From: Adineta ricciae
Lineage: Eukaryota > Rotifera > Eurotatoria > Adinetida > Adinetidae
Direction of reading: 5' to 3'
Assembly: GCA_905250025.1 (NCBI GenBank)
Contig: CAJNOJ010000256.1
Coordinates: forward strand, 62,001 to 126,000
DNA: 64,000 nucleotides
Part shown: one piece after another, positions 46,490 to 58,917 of the stretch
Position numbering within the stretch: the first letter of the stretch is position 1
How the letters are laid out: the number at the start of each line of letters is the position of its first letter
The notes under the pieces: generated by a model
The model's database searches: none
Told to the model about the DNA's origin: nothing
What the model saw: only the letters and a program-made list of their open reading frames with translations
Position numbers and translations under genes: made by a program

Positions 46490-47795
46490 TTAAGATTTGA
46501 TTTTATTCATTCTTGAGACAGAAGCTATACGAATGAACCGTCGTACAAGCGGTTCATTTTTCAAACTACGTCGCTCAACATCGTCTAAAGTCTTTCGATA
46601 GGTTTTGTATCGAATCTGTTGCCGTTCTTTCCAAGTTACGTCCATGCGGAAAAGATACTTCAATACGTCGAGAACGACGATAAAACCAGCAGCGATTGAA
46701 ATGGCGAGAATAGAAATAAACATAAAACTTTTAGCAACATATTGACGGACGATCACATGTGTTTCAATTGTTTCGCAATGCCGCCCAGAAATACCCGAAA
46801 AACATTCACATTTGTAATCAAGTAACAATGGCCGACAAACACCATTATTCATACATGTAACATTTGTACAATAGTTAATCGCGCTTTGACAGTGATCACC
46901 TGTATATCCTTGACTACAGTTACAGAAGAAACTTGTCAAATTCATTTCGATGCATCTACCTAAAGTAGAGAATGGAGTATTCGATAATTTGTCGTCAAAA
47001 CAGACTGTTGTAAAGACAAGTATCTGGTCTACAGATTTGATGATCGTATTCACAATTGCTACCATTAAAATTTGATAAACAACGACAGAAATATCCGCTT
47101 GTCAGACTAGAGTTTTTGATACATGTTCCATTATTCTCGCAAGGTTGAGTATTGCATAAGTTCACTGAAATATTGCAAAAGCTTCCGACATAACTTGAGT
47201 TACACTGGCTGGGAGTGAACGGGATACGCGGTGATGTACCTGTTGAGTATAGATTACATGGATCATCGTTAATTATTACTTGCACCTACTTGAATACGTG
47301 GTTGTCGACGCAGGTGAAGTACTTGAAGCTATAGAAGAAAAGGATATTTGATTCAATTACGATATAAGAATTACCTGAAACAGACGAAGATGAACATCCA
47401 CTTGACGAAGTTAAATATGCTATAATCGTAGAATTCAACTCAGGCCACCATGTATTACTGACCCATTTCCACCATACAAGATATTGATTTTCTTGATAAA
47501 TGATCCTGTTCCAATACACCAATCGTATAACATTTGATGTCAACCCAAGTACTTTTCCATTTATCTCGATTTTCCCATTAAGACGAATACCCCATTGGTC
47601 ATTATTTTTATCAGTAATAACATCTTTAGTTCCAACGAGAACAACCGCACCATTACAGGATTCTCCATTTACTGAACGGACAAAGGATTCACTAATACTA
47701 ATCTATATTATAAATGTATATACAAGCTTACCAAGAAGATCTCCATGAAAATAGAGACAGACAATTACGAGTAACTGAGTGCAAGAAGTTGACAT
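46490..47795 (-). CDS. EGF-repeat single-pass membrane protein (haplotype 2)
   Basis: Exons 47795-47375, 47328-47290, 47239-47006 and 46959-46490 align with the haplotype 1 gene at 36082-37372. Exons 1-3 have the same lengths. The last exon is 15 nt longer and ends ...RMNKIKS. EGF cysteines and the TM helix are conserved. In exon 1 a TAG (47703-47705) replaces the CAG of haplotype 1 directly after the signal-like segment, in the frame that is otherwise open. Unless a short intron removes it, this allele makes no membrane protein. Confidence 0.6.
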
Positions 47796-48048
47796 TGATC
47801 TGAGTTAATATTTTTTGAATGGAACGAGAGAATAGATACTACGAGCTTCTCTCCGCGAATACACTCTAATCAAATATTGATTGAAAATTGTCAGGAATCT
47901 GCACTCATAGCATGTAAAGATACGATGTTTTTTAGCATGGTCTTTTCAAACGAGAAATTAAGTTTTTTTTTCTTATTCAATGAATAAATATTACGGCAAC
48001 AGAAGTTTTTATTCTTTTTATTCTATACGCGTAGAAAACCATCTATAG

Positions 48049-48760
48049 TTAAATATTAGCGAGCACGTGAACAAACAAATAGGTAATATACGGACATCGG
48101 AGAATTAGGTTGTAATTAATCGTTTCAATTAGCTCAACAATTGATAGTCGTCGGAAATGCAGTTTCCCCTCTTTTGATAGAAATCGACAAGAGTGATTTC
48201 GCAGAACGCTATCTTCAAGACGAGCTAAATCGCTATTGCTCAAGTCAAGAAAATCAGCCTATTGAGTGTATGGACATTTACCATTACACGAGAAGATTTA
48301 TAGTACGAAATCCAATATGCTACAGCTAAGATCCTGGTTCAACAAGTACTAGACATTGCTGAAATCAATCCCCATTTACCAATGGTTGATGCCTGTCAGA
48401 AATTCATCTCGTTCATATGTGAAAATATGAATGATACAAACATCACAAAACGAAACTCGAAGTCCTCAACATTGTGTTCGTGCTGTGACCAACAAAAAGA
48501 AATAATGATAAGAGAAATAAGCGTATGTGGAACGAGTAACGGTTGAATTATGTAATTATTTGGGTATTCAAACCACTAGCAATGCCAATTTCGCTGATTT
48601 GATCACGTATTCAATGTGTATGTATGCTTATCGATTGCACATGCTCTTTCTTGTTTTGTTAATACTGCATGTGCATGAAATCGAACATTACCGAAAAATA
48701 TTTGAAAAAGGTATAAGATCTCAAATTCCTCAACAAACTAAGCGATAGAAACATCACTTT
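48049..48760. other. Decayed coding zone (haplotype 2)
   Basis: Counterpart of 37621-38400. Plus-strand fragments LLIEIDKSDFAERYLQDEL and RVTVELCNYLGIQTTSNANF remain in separate frames. No function is assigned. Confidence 0.4.
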
Positions 48761-49353
48761 TTTCCCCATAACTACTTGAATAGGTTGCCATTTCTAGAAG
48801 ATGAGGCTGGATTAATGCAAAAGAATGAAAATGCAGCAACATTTGGTTTCAAACTGATTGGATGAGACAAAAGAATCGAGCAGTATTCTGATGAAAACAT
48901 TGCATTGAGGAATAGATTTAATCCACGAGAAAAACAATGATTGTGATCTTTTACGATCTGTATCGTCTTCAATTGGAGAACATGAATTTCAAAATTAACG
49001 TATACCAACAAGATTATTCATTTTCTTATTCATCTTATCATCGACGATGCTTCTCCTGTACAATTCCTTTATTATTTTTATGTAAATAGACACTTCGAAA
49101 AGCCCGACTTTCAATGAGTACTACCAACCATTCCGATTATATTCCGACGCATTCTCGTATCCATGCAAGAAAATTGCAATTAATTATAAAAATATTCTTT
49201 GGGATTGACTATACATTGCAAGGCGTATGTTCCCTTGATCGATATATAGATTTTCGACAAACAGCTAAATTTCTCTTTTAAAGATTACACACACTTTGGG
49301 ACTTGGCTAATCAAATCAATATGTTACCGCAACCATGGCATCCTTGATGCTGT

Positions 49354-49818
49354 TTGAAACGCCCATTGATAACAAGCAATTTCCTTCTTTTATTCGACGT
49401 TGTACGATCATCAACGCACAGTAATACGCTCTTGACAGCTCTACAAACAAACTACTATCTGGAATACGACTTTAACAAAACGTCTCATCGTAGAGAGCCG
49501 CTACAATATTCCAAATGTTCTTGCAAAACATCTGGCAAATGCACCACGCAACATATAATCTCTAACAATACGAGTTTACCGCTCAGAATGACTATACCGG
49601 GCATTTGCTGTGGGTGTTATAATTTGGAAGTGCTTCCTCGACCGTCTCTCGAATGTTTCTATAATCAAGGATGCATGCAACACCTGCCATCATACTTAAA
49701 ATATTCTCTTCTCACTACGTTTCATCTCTCAACGCATCACCCTTATCATCAAACAAGTGCTCAGTTAACTCAACTATCGAACAATTCTTTCACGATCGAA
49801 CTTTTCATTAATCAATAG
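49354..49818 (+). pseudogene. Relic of a lineage-typical membrane protein family (haplotype 2)
   Basis: Homologous to 38947-39393, with the cysteine blocks CSCKTSGKC, IPGICCGCYNLEVL and LECFYNQGC. It starts later and lacks the following TM segment. About 0.6 kb present in haplotype 1 (about 39500-40150) is absent here. Confidence 0.5.
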
Positions 49819-50272
49819 ATCGTGATGAAGAAATAATACTGGTGTTATTGTAATCCGTGTCAGCCTATCGAAAACATTCATAAATACTAGAATATTTCTA
49901 TGAATAGTTGCAAACACATCGCACACTGTTATGTTTAACAAAGCTAGATTTTGAAAATCAGAAGAAATAACCTTCACATTGACGAAGTACATGTCAGTGT
50001 AAAACAAAAAAAGATGATTAGAAACAAGTGTTCCTGAACGCAGGTCATCTGTGGTACAGTGTGTTTATTGTGCATGAAAAAAAAATGGGTGGAAGTGATT
50101 AAAGCAAACAGAAAAAAGCTCTTTGTTTTGAGAGCTTTCTTTCATTAGTTGCGAAAGAAATCAAAGTGAAAATTCTGTTGTTGATACTCGAAAATTAAAT
50201 ATTTTCATAATACGCAAAACGAACGCACTTTTTCAGTTGAATGCTTACAGGTAAGATTGATTCACCTACGCA

Positions 50273-50280
50273 TATAAAAA
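50273..50280 (+). promoter_or_regulatory. TATA-like box of the mucin-like gene (haplotype 2)
   Basis: tataaaaa lies 68-75 bp upstream of the ATG at 50348, at the same position as the box in the other copy. Confidence 0.5.
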
Positions 50281-50347
50281 GGCGAGCATACAACTCAGTT
50301 TTCATTTCGTATAGTTTCAATCGAAACAACAGTTATACACTAGTACT

Positions 50348-51426
50348 ATGGTACAAACTGCGTGTCTTGTGTTGTTCCTATTGTGCATGTCATATAGCAT
50401 AATCGATGGCTCACATTTTCGTGGTGGTATTATTTCATGGTACGTCTCATTCACTATATTGTCTTATTACCATCCGTTTGTTATTTCTTTTCTTTTTAGG
50501 CGCCCGTTGAATAGTACACCATCGGGTAGCAGTGCGGATATTCTCATACATCAACGATACTTTTTTGATCGAAGAGCGGCCTATTTCGGTGGTGCACCTT
50601 ATTGTACGGAGGCAGATGTTACTGCTCAAACAACCATTCCGGTCGGTGGTACGATGAGCTGTATGGCAAATTGCTCAAGCTCTACTTATTCTGGACTTTC
50701 GATTGCTGTACAAACTACAGATTGTAACACGCTTCCAATTATTTCATCGTGGGGTGGTGAACGATACGACTTAGTATCATTGCCGTTGACAACATCGATT
50801 GCAATGGGCTTTGCCGGAAGTGCATGGTTGAGTGCTCTGTATGGCGGTGGTAATGGTTGGTCAGTTGTTAATCGATTGAACTTAGGTTTGAGACCCGATG
50901 GTTTTATCAATAGTAGTCCAGTGACAACGACGTTACCGGTGGTGTTTTATCCAATAAACACGCGAATTACTCATATTATACAAATGGCAGATAATGATGG
51001 TACTGACATATTACAATGTCGCTGGTCTAATTCAAATAGTGGAAGCAATTACAATCGAGCAGATGAATGTTCAGGTGTTTGCAGTGCATTGCCACCTGGA
51101 TATGTCTTAACTGGATCCAATTGTACTGTTTCTTTCACTCTGCCAACTGCTAATCTATATTATGCATGCTCCGTTCAAATTGAAGATTATTATAACAGTG
51201 CTGCTACAAGTCCAATGAGCTCTGTTCCAATCGTCTTTTTATTCTATGGATATGTAGCTTCTAGTACTGCATGTTCACAACGTCCTCAAATCATTGGTGT
51301 ACGACCAAACCGAGGTATGAACTAAGCTGAAATACTCATTAACTCTATTATTTCTTTTCATTTATTTTATTCTATAGCCTGTATTGGTGTTCCAATTGGT
51401 AAGTTTAGCTAATGAAGATTTTTTTT
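50348..51426 (+). CDS. Mucin-like membrane protein, first three exons (haplotype 2)
   Basis: Exons 50348-50439, 50500-51314 and 51378-51398 are in phase. The signal peptide is ACLVLFLLCMSYSIIDG. Exon 2 is a cysteine-containing ectodomain with blocks such as TIPVGGTMSCMANCSSS, ALYGGGNGWSVVNRL and ITHIIQMADNDGTDILQCRW. The copy is cut by the 'n' at 51427 inside intron 3. Residue differences from the haplotype 1 copy are scattered. Confidence 0.8.
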
Positions 51427-51427
51427 N
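51427..51427. other. Single-N assembly junction
   Basis: Right of it, 279 bases repeat exactly the end of the segment that stopped at 41139. It closes the inserted haplotype 2 block. Confidence 0.88.
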
Positions 51428-53702
51428 TCCACCTTATTGTACGGAGGCATATGTCACTGCTCAAACAACTATTCCAGTCGGTGGTACGATGAGCTGTATG
51501 GCAAATTGCTCAAGTTCTACTTATTCCGGACTTTCGATTGCTGTGCAAACTACAGATTGTAACACGCTTCCAATTATTTCATCATGGGGTGGTGAACGTT
51601 ACGATTTAGTATCATTGCCATTGACAACATCGATTGCAATGGGCTTTGCCGGAAGTGCATGGTTGACTGCTCTGTATGGCGGTGGTTCTGGTTGGTCAGT
51701 TGTTAATCGACTGAACTTAGGTTTGAGACCCGATGGTTTTATCAATAGTAGTCCAGTGACAACGACACTACCGGTAGTATTTTATCCTATAGCCACACGA
51801 ATTACTCATATTATACAAATGGCAGATAATGATGGCACTGACATATTACAATGTCGTTGGTCTACTTCAAATAGTGGAACTAATTACAATCGAGCAGATG
51901 AATGCTCAGGTGTTTGCAGTGCATTGCCAACTGGATATGTCTTAACTGGATCCAATTGTACAGTGTCTTTCACTCTACCAACTGCTAACCTGTACTATGC
52001 GTGCTCCATTCAAATTGAAGATTACTATAATAGTGCTGCTACAAGTCCAATGAGTTCTGTTCCAATCGTATTTTTATTCTACGGATATGTAGCTTCTGGT
52101 ACTGCATGTTCACAACGGCCTCAAATCATTGGTGTACGACCAAATCGAGGTATGAACTAAAACTGAAATACTCATTAATTCTATTATTTCTTTGCATTTA
52201 TTTTATTCTATAGCCTGTATTGGTGTTCCAATTGGTCAGTATCGCTAATGAAGATATTTTGTCTTTGTTCTAATCGCTTGAATTTCTATTTCAGGTGTTC
52301 AACTGAATGAAACAATAATTGTTGAAACATTTTGTCCCAACCAAGCTATTGTTGATTTCGTTACTAGTTCACCACTTGGAATGCAGCATAGCACCATTCT
52401 TAACCCAAGTGCTAGTACGTAATCAACCTTAAACAATAAGAATGGAAAAGCTTTGGAATCTAAAATTTGAAAAAATATTTTAGATACATGGACAATGGTG
52501 TTGACATGGACACCACAAGCGTCACAAGCTGGTCCGCAAGGTTTTTGTGCTGGTGCCGTCGACAATAGTAGTTTACAATCAGATCCATGGTGTATAACAT
52601 ATCTAGTTGACTATACATCACCAAACATCATCCGTCCTACAGTTGTCCAAGGATCTGCAAGTCCAGTCGGCACTGTCTTTGCAAATCAATCAATGTTTTC
52701 CATTCAAGGTGAGTCGGTTTGGTTGAGTTTGTGCGTTAATCGTTCATAATGGTTCTATTTTAGCAACAAGTTTAGTTGGTCGTCCAACTCGTAATAACAC
52801 AAACGTTTGCTTTCGTAATGCTACTTCGAACGCATCAGTTCTATGTTACGATGCTGGATATTCACCGAATGTGATCTACACAGGATACACCATTGTTATT
52901 GTTACAAATATCACATGGACAGCCGGTGCATTCTACTATGTAACAATGGATAGTGGTTTTGCAAGTGGAAGTGTATTTTGTCGTAAGTTATTTGATTTTA
53001 CGTGAAAACGAAATTAGTAGAATGACTTTGACTTGAAAAGATGCGGAGTCAGCACCGATCACAGATCCGACGTTTTGGGTATTCAATATTTGGAATCCGG
53101 CAGTTTCCAGCACGACCACAACGACGACGACACCCTTCACAACTGCAACAGTGACAACAAAACCAACATCAACAACCAGTATCAATACTCTTGTAAGTTC
53201 ATGTGTATATCATTGATATCTCATATTCGTTTATCTATTGATATAACTAGTTGACAACAACTGGTATTGTTGTAACAACAACAACACCTATCACAACTAA
53301 TGCAACAACGACAACTACATCACCTCCAACTACAGCTGGTGAGCAGGAATTTTTTACTATTGATACAATTTCAATTTTTCTTCTTTCTTTTTAGCTCCAA
53401 CAACAGCAGGTCCAACGACATCAGGCGCAACAACTGAATCTACAGTTGCTGTGATGTACCCCAAAGATTTCGTAAGTTACTTATCCACTTTCAAGTATGA
53501 CTAAACACATAAATCGATCGAATAGGAAGATGCTTGCAAACAAACTGTTGGCACTATGACAGCTGTCTTCTCAGTTGTATTGATGCCTGTTTATGCTTTA
53601 GCCATGTATGCTACATTCACCAAAGTGGCAAATACATTCAATCCTGTCAAGATTCAGGCCAATACTCGACACAAACTACGAATGAAACGCATTCTTCATT
53701 AA
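51428..53702 (+). CDS. Mucin-like type I membrane protein, remainder of gene (haplotype 1)
   Basis: The exons are: exon 2 remainder to 52149, then 52214-52234, 52295-52414, 52484-52708, 52764-52982, 53041-53192, 53251-53338, 53395-53471 and 53526-53702; all phases agree. With 40618-41139 the protein is 661 residues. The ectodomain has several Cys and N-glycosylation sites. The late exons form a Thr-rich stalk (STTTTTTPFTTATVTTKPTS and following), typical of an O-glycosylated mucin stalk. A TM helix (MTAVFSVVLMPVYALAMYA) and a short basic tail end it. The domain family is not recognised. It is probably a surface-coat or receptor glycoprotein. Confidence 0.82.
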
Positions 53703-56574
53703 TGGAAGAAAGAAAAATTTACATTTATCTTGAAAAACAGTTCGACATTTTCTTCCCTACATTTCTTTTATTTAGCTCTCCTTCCATAATGCACGTCCGC
53801 ATCGTTTTCTCCGTGTGTGATTTTGATTAAAAATAAAATTTACCGATGTTGGTGATGTCACCCTATTTTTTATTCTCTTCGACAAACTACACCTACAGTT
53901 CCTCTATAGATAAATGACGAAGCGTGAAAATAAAAGTTTCCTCACTTGTTTCCTCCTTCCACCAGCAAACATTTTGATTTTTTCTGGTATATACGTATAT
54001 TTATTCTTAGTTGATACTCTTATAGATCCGATTTCTGATAATCAAACGAGAATATAGCTGATGTCTTTTTATTCATTTTTCTCAACCTTTCAAGATTTGT
54101 TCAAATGCAATCGTTTGATTACTCTGGCTTGTATTTGTTTCATCAATTTTGTAAATTATTTACGGTAATGTCTTGATGAGAAAACAAATATGGTTAGAGT
54201 GAGCATGGGAGGAATAAGTGAGAGGAAATATCCCATCAAAGACAACCAGACATCATTGGCCAATTTCATACAAGTCGAAATAAATGAAAAGAACAAACGT
54301 GGTGCTACTAACTGACGAGAATAATTGGTGCACCAAGCAGATGTTTACGCTCTCGAATCTGTGTAAACACTATTTGCTGATAAATCGGATCCGTGCGCAT
54401 ACAGTTTGACGTTGCCGTGCTGTCATCCTAATAATAATCAATACTAATATGACATTGATCGTAAACTAGGTTGATAACTGAACCGAACATCCATACTTGT
54501 GATGAGTAATTAACAATGCAACAAATCCATTCTTCCATTTCATTGTCATCATGTAATTTGATCGTTGAAACAACGTCAAATTTGTCGGTTGATATATTGT
54601 TTTTCATAAAACTTATGAACTATTTCAGTTAATGATGTATAATTATAGTCAGTTATATGTACGGAGTATTGGCATTGTGGATAGAATCTTGGCGATGTAC
54701 AGTTGTAAAGCACACATCGTTGTTCATCGTTATGCGTCGCAGATTAGAATAGAATTCATGACGTTCAGTGGCATCAAGGGACGTCGACCAATGATACAAC
54801 TGTTTGTAAGTCACATGCTGATCGTAGATCTAATCGCAAGTGATAACTCGACCGAATCTGTTGAGTGTAATATTCCATCCCAATGATGATTTTCAGTGTC
54901 ATATGTTCGATCAGTGGGATCGAGATTGTTGTTCAGCCAAGCAACAAATAAATGTAATTATGATGATGAAATAGACTAAACTTTTGATCACGGGTACGAT
55001 TTTGTAGGTTTTGAAGTCAGTTTAAATGATATTCAATGTAATACGTCAGCAAAATGATAAACTTTTTTTTTGCACATCAGTCTCGGTTATTTCTCTTATC
55101 GTATTATGTACGTTATAAATTTATAAATAGAAAGTCTCTCCACGAGTTGTCTATGACTTAATACGTAGATGAGAAATCTTTGTAATAAAGAACCGATATG
55201 ATCATTTCTAAGATTTTCTACAAACGAGCAGAATGACAATACCTGCTAAACTGACGAACTCAAGCTGTGTGGAAAGTAGTATTAATGTCAGATTTGGAAG
55301 AAACTTCTTCGATCACGTTTATTTTAACTCGAACAAACATATTTAATGTCTTCAGAAAGTATAACTGTTTTGACCCATTGTAACATATTTCTTCTGGTAT
55401 AAATCAGCTTTATAATGTCATTATTATTGCAAACGATCCGTATAACTACTGCAATGATTAAAATCAAATCTTCCTTTCAGAATATTGATTGGGGTCTATA
55501 CCTTTGATTTAGTTACGAATTTTGCGAATAAAATTCAACTGGAAACAAAGGAAGAAACGTCATTCGTGTTTTATCAGCTAAAGCCACCTATATCGTATTT
55601 CTACAAATCGATGAAATTTATTTATTTAAAAGGCAAAAGTCGGGGTCAAGTACATTTGATTGTTAGGATGAAGCTATTGCCGCAAAAAATAATGTACTAT
55701 GAAAATGTTCATTATCGTAACGAGAATTGAGTGTGCGAGTTGTTGTATAAAAAAGGCGACGTTATACATGGAATCTAAAAAGTAACCTTCAAACAGAAAC
55801 ACAAAAGAAGCAGACGAAACTCTCCGTACTGTAATTGAAAGTGGTGACAGAAAAATAGCTATTTTATGACCAGCATGCAGCCCGAATACGATTATGAAGA
55901 TGAAAACGCATGTACTTATTATAAATATGATGAGACATTCAAGCGACACACTGACCATCTGCAGTGTAACCAGTGCAATAGTTACTAAGAATACGTTTGG
56001 TCAACATCGTTGTGTCCAACACAATCACCACGCATCTGAAAATGTCTTTATAAACGCGATCCTAGATCATCGACACCCTTGTGAAAGTTGGGACACGGCT
56101 GACTAGCAAGCCATTGAAAACGAATACCTTTTCATCCCTCGTACAAATCACACTGCCAGTGTGCGAAAAAATATTGGAAAATAGTTGTAATTAGTGTATA
56201 CGTATTATGAGATATACGGACAAAAACCGATGTGTGATCAACTAGGTGTCAGAAAATACTGAGAAAAAGTCTCAATGTGTGTACATGTTTTGAGCGTAAG
56301 AAGTACATGATTATTGCAGATGTCGTCTTGAATTAATATCTCTCTCAATTATACAAACGGCGGACATGTGTCTATTAGTCGAAAATATTGATTGGATCAC
56401 GTATGTAAAATGGGCAAAGAAGCCAATGTTCATTGTTCACTGATTGCCTATAAATATCGCATTCATCATATCAACGTTCGTTATCTGACAGACTACCAAG
56501 AAATCCTCCACGGTATGTCCTAAATCTGCAAATAAAATTGTTTTATATTCAGTTCTTTAGTATTACTTTGAATT
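53703..56574. other. Intergenic region, no supported gene
   Basis: Several short frames exist: 54632-54886 plus, 55485-55730 plus, and 55674-55958 minus with a hydrophobic stretch LECLIIFIISTCVFIFIIVF. None has a recognisable domain or exon partner. The minus-strand hydrophobic frame may be a receptor relic. A probable 5'-UTR intron (gtatgtcc...ttcag) precedes the gene at 56575. Confidence 0.45.
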
Positions 56575-56835
56575 ATGAAAATCTCAATTTTCATTTTGTT
56601 TCTGGTTATTCTGAGCACTGTGACTATTGTCGGAATACCGCTATTATGTGATCTAAGAGGTTACATCCACAGATATCGTACAACGGCTGAAATTAAGGAA
56701 ATGAATGCGGAAGATATACGGAATACGATCATCACTGAAGTACACAAAGCAACAAATTATTCTATTCCGGAAATTCAAGCGAAAGATAACTGTCAACTTC
56801 ATCGAATGCTCGATCGTATAATCGAGCCTGGTTAA
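56575..56835 (+). CDS. Small secreted or membrane-anchored protein, 86 residues
   Basis: Intact frame from ATG to TAA. Residues 1-25 are hydrophobic (FILFLVILSTVTIVGIPLL), a signal peptide or anchor. The mature part is charged and helical (TAEIKEMNAEDIRNTIITEV) with one Cys after the leader and one near residue 76. A GT-AG intron appears to lie in the 5' untranslated region just upstream (about 56513-56549). No family is recognised. Neighbouring sequence is non-coding. Confidence 0.5.
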   Translation: MKISIFILFLVILSTVTIVGIPLLCDLRGYIHRYRTTAEIKEMNAEDIRNTIITEVHKATNYSIPEIQAKDNCQLHRMLDRIIEPG

Positions 56836-57052
56836 ATTTTTCTTACGTGAAAAACGACACTTATGACGAACTCTTAATCATTGTTAAATAAAAATACAGA
56901 TTAGGATAATAGAATGTCTATTCTTCTAGTACGATTTGCGCGTACACATTCGCCCGAAAACAGTTTTTCTTATTTAGTAGACAATCATAAAACGAATCCT
57001 TTTTGTGTTTTTTGCTATTGGTCGAAGTTTGTCGTTGCCAATTGTTGACAGA

Positions 57053-57316
57053 TCAGTGCCGTAAGTCAAGCCTCTTCAGCGAACGATTACGCTCTATCAG
57101 AATGGCTACTGAATCGACGCTTTCATCATTGATATCAGTGCTTGCGCTTAAATTAAAAATTTCGAGATGTGTATCGTCGTATGCAAGCGCTTCTACTAAT
57201 TTGTTCATGCCATGACTACTTATTTGACTCAGCTTTAAGAATAAGTCAAGTAACGTAGTGTTTATTTCGAGCGATTTTTCTAAATGTTCTACACCAGTAT
57301 TACCTATATCGTCCAC
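57053..57316 (-). pseudogene. Leucine-rich repeat fragment (ribonuclease-inhibitor type)
   Basis: The frame contains repeat units of NLR/RNH-type LRRs: GVEHLEKSLEINTTLLDLFL, HGMNKLVEALAYDDTHLEIF and SVDSVAILIERNRSLKRLDL. Three units at about 28 residues each are visible, with no flanking domain and no start or splice context. Probably a gene remnant. Confidence 0.5.
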
Positions 57317-57463
57317 TCTCTACTATAAAGAGCAAATCTAGTTGATCGATCCATTTCGAAAGATTAGAAGCATGAATATGTTTAAAACAAGGATTAAATG
57401 GATTAACAATGTCTTCTACGCGGTGTCCATCCAGAAGTTTCCATCTTGAGGGTGTTGATTACT

Positions 57464-58295
57464 ATGTTTGCTGAGTATGTAATCGCGCGAATCATTGACG
57501 CTCTCAAAGCAGGTAGAAGTGAGCTCGTCACAGCAGACCAGTTACCGCCACAACTTTGGTTGTATGTTGCAAAGAAAAATGTCATGAACCAGGGAACATC
57601 TGTCGAAGTGATCGATGCTGTTGGCCTTTCAGTCGGACAACAAAAAATCCTTTTGAAGGTTCAAAGTTCGTTTGGCAAAGACGAACAAAAGCAAGCACAG
57701 CCACGTCATCTCATTGGTTATGTGTCTGTTCTTAGTAGTAATGGTCACATCCTAACGAGATTCGACAAAATAGCTCTGCATGCCCAGACTTATGTCGATC
57801 AAATTAAGTATTGATGTTCCACATGAAGATATTCAACCGAAAATTCAATTTTATCAAGTATCGATCGAAGCAGAGGTCAATCAAAAGGCAGTTGCTAAAG
57901 AAATTCATCGATACTACGAGAAAACACGGCAAGAATTAAACGAGCAATTTCAAAATGTGCAACAGCACCTGGAAAAATTTGTGGATGATCGTTTGGGTGA
58001 AATTGAAAAGTGTAGAGAGGAAAAAAGCATGATCTGACTCATATATCGCCGTAGCACAATCAGGTCGAACTAGTGAAATAGCTCAGCAAACTGCACTTAT
58101 TTGTGAGCGTCATTTAAAGCTAGTCGAACAGAAATCTCAAGACTCTCAGGAGACAATCCAAATTTGCGACACTACAATCAAGTAGAAAGTGATAGGGCGG
58201 TTGCTGAGGCGAAGCGAGCTGGAAATGCAGCAGCAGAAACATTGGACAAAGTCGAAAAAGTACTTAAACAAATGCAGAAAGAAACGAGAATGTGA
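57464..58295 (+). pseudogene. Disrupted coiled-coil protein gene
   Basis: Coding character runs through at least four frame segments: 57464-about 57795 (QLPPQLWLYVAKKNVMNQ), about 57790-58035 (YYEKTRQELNEQFQNVQQHL), about 58036-58180 (ICERHLKLVEQKSQDSQ) and about 58181-58295 (AVAEAKRAGNAAAETLDK). The pieces form one order: a globular start followed by a coiled coil. No GT-AG intron restores the frame at the breaks that I tested, so it is most likely a pseudogene. The family is unknown. Confidence 0.5.
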
Positions 58296-58917
58296 AAATC
58301 AAGTAGCTATATTATACAAGAACGTTTACGAACACTGCCGTTTTTTATCAGTTATTTTCAAGATTTCATACAACTGCATCGTTAATTTGTCTTAGAATAT
58401 TAAGTTTATATTCAAGAAAAAGTCGAGGTTGGTTGTTTTATGTTGCTTGTTTTTCGTTCTGTAATTTTTGTCTGTTCTCTAACCATGAATAATTTATAGA
58501 CTTACATTCTTTCTTTTAAACTATAAACACATTGCGAAAGTTTTTTTGTCAGGAGAAGAAAAATACATCTCTGTTGCAAATGAAGGAAAAATAATCGAAT
58601 GTTCTTCGTCACAATCTTACGTGCGTAGTTATGTAGTCGCGTAAAGAATGTATTTATATATGAAGTTTATTTGAAAGTTCTCTTTTCATTTCCGTATCTT
58701 AGCTAGTATTTAACTAGAAGATTGATAATGTCAAAATCAAAAGATTTCTTTTTCTTGAGCAGTATTTTGACTTTTTTTTCAGATTATTTCTGAGATTTTC
58801 TAGGTTTACTATCATTGACTCGTTGGCATTCACTGTAAACGAAGAAAATCCAAATATTTACGGTGAAGAATACGCGAGGAGCGACGAAAATACTTCGACT
58901 TTTGTATTTCTGAACAT
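58296..58917. other. Intergenic, nothing recognised
   Basis: AT-rich, without open frames of note. It includes the likely promoter of the SEC11-like gene. Confidence 0.45.

Noticed and set aside
55674..55958. Hydrophobic minus-strand frame, possible receptor piece
   Set aside because: A single hydrophobic stretch without family motifs; could be chance in AT-rich DNA.
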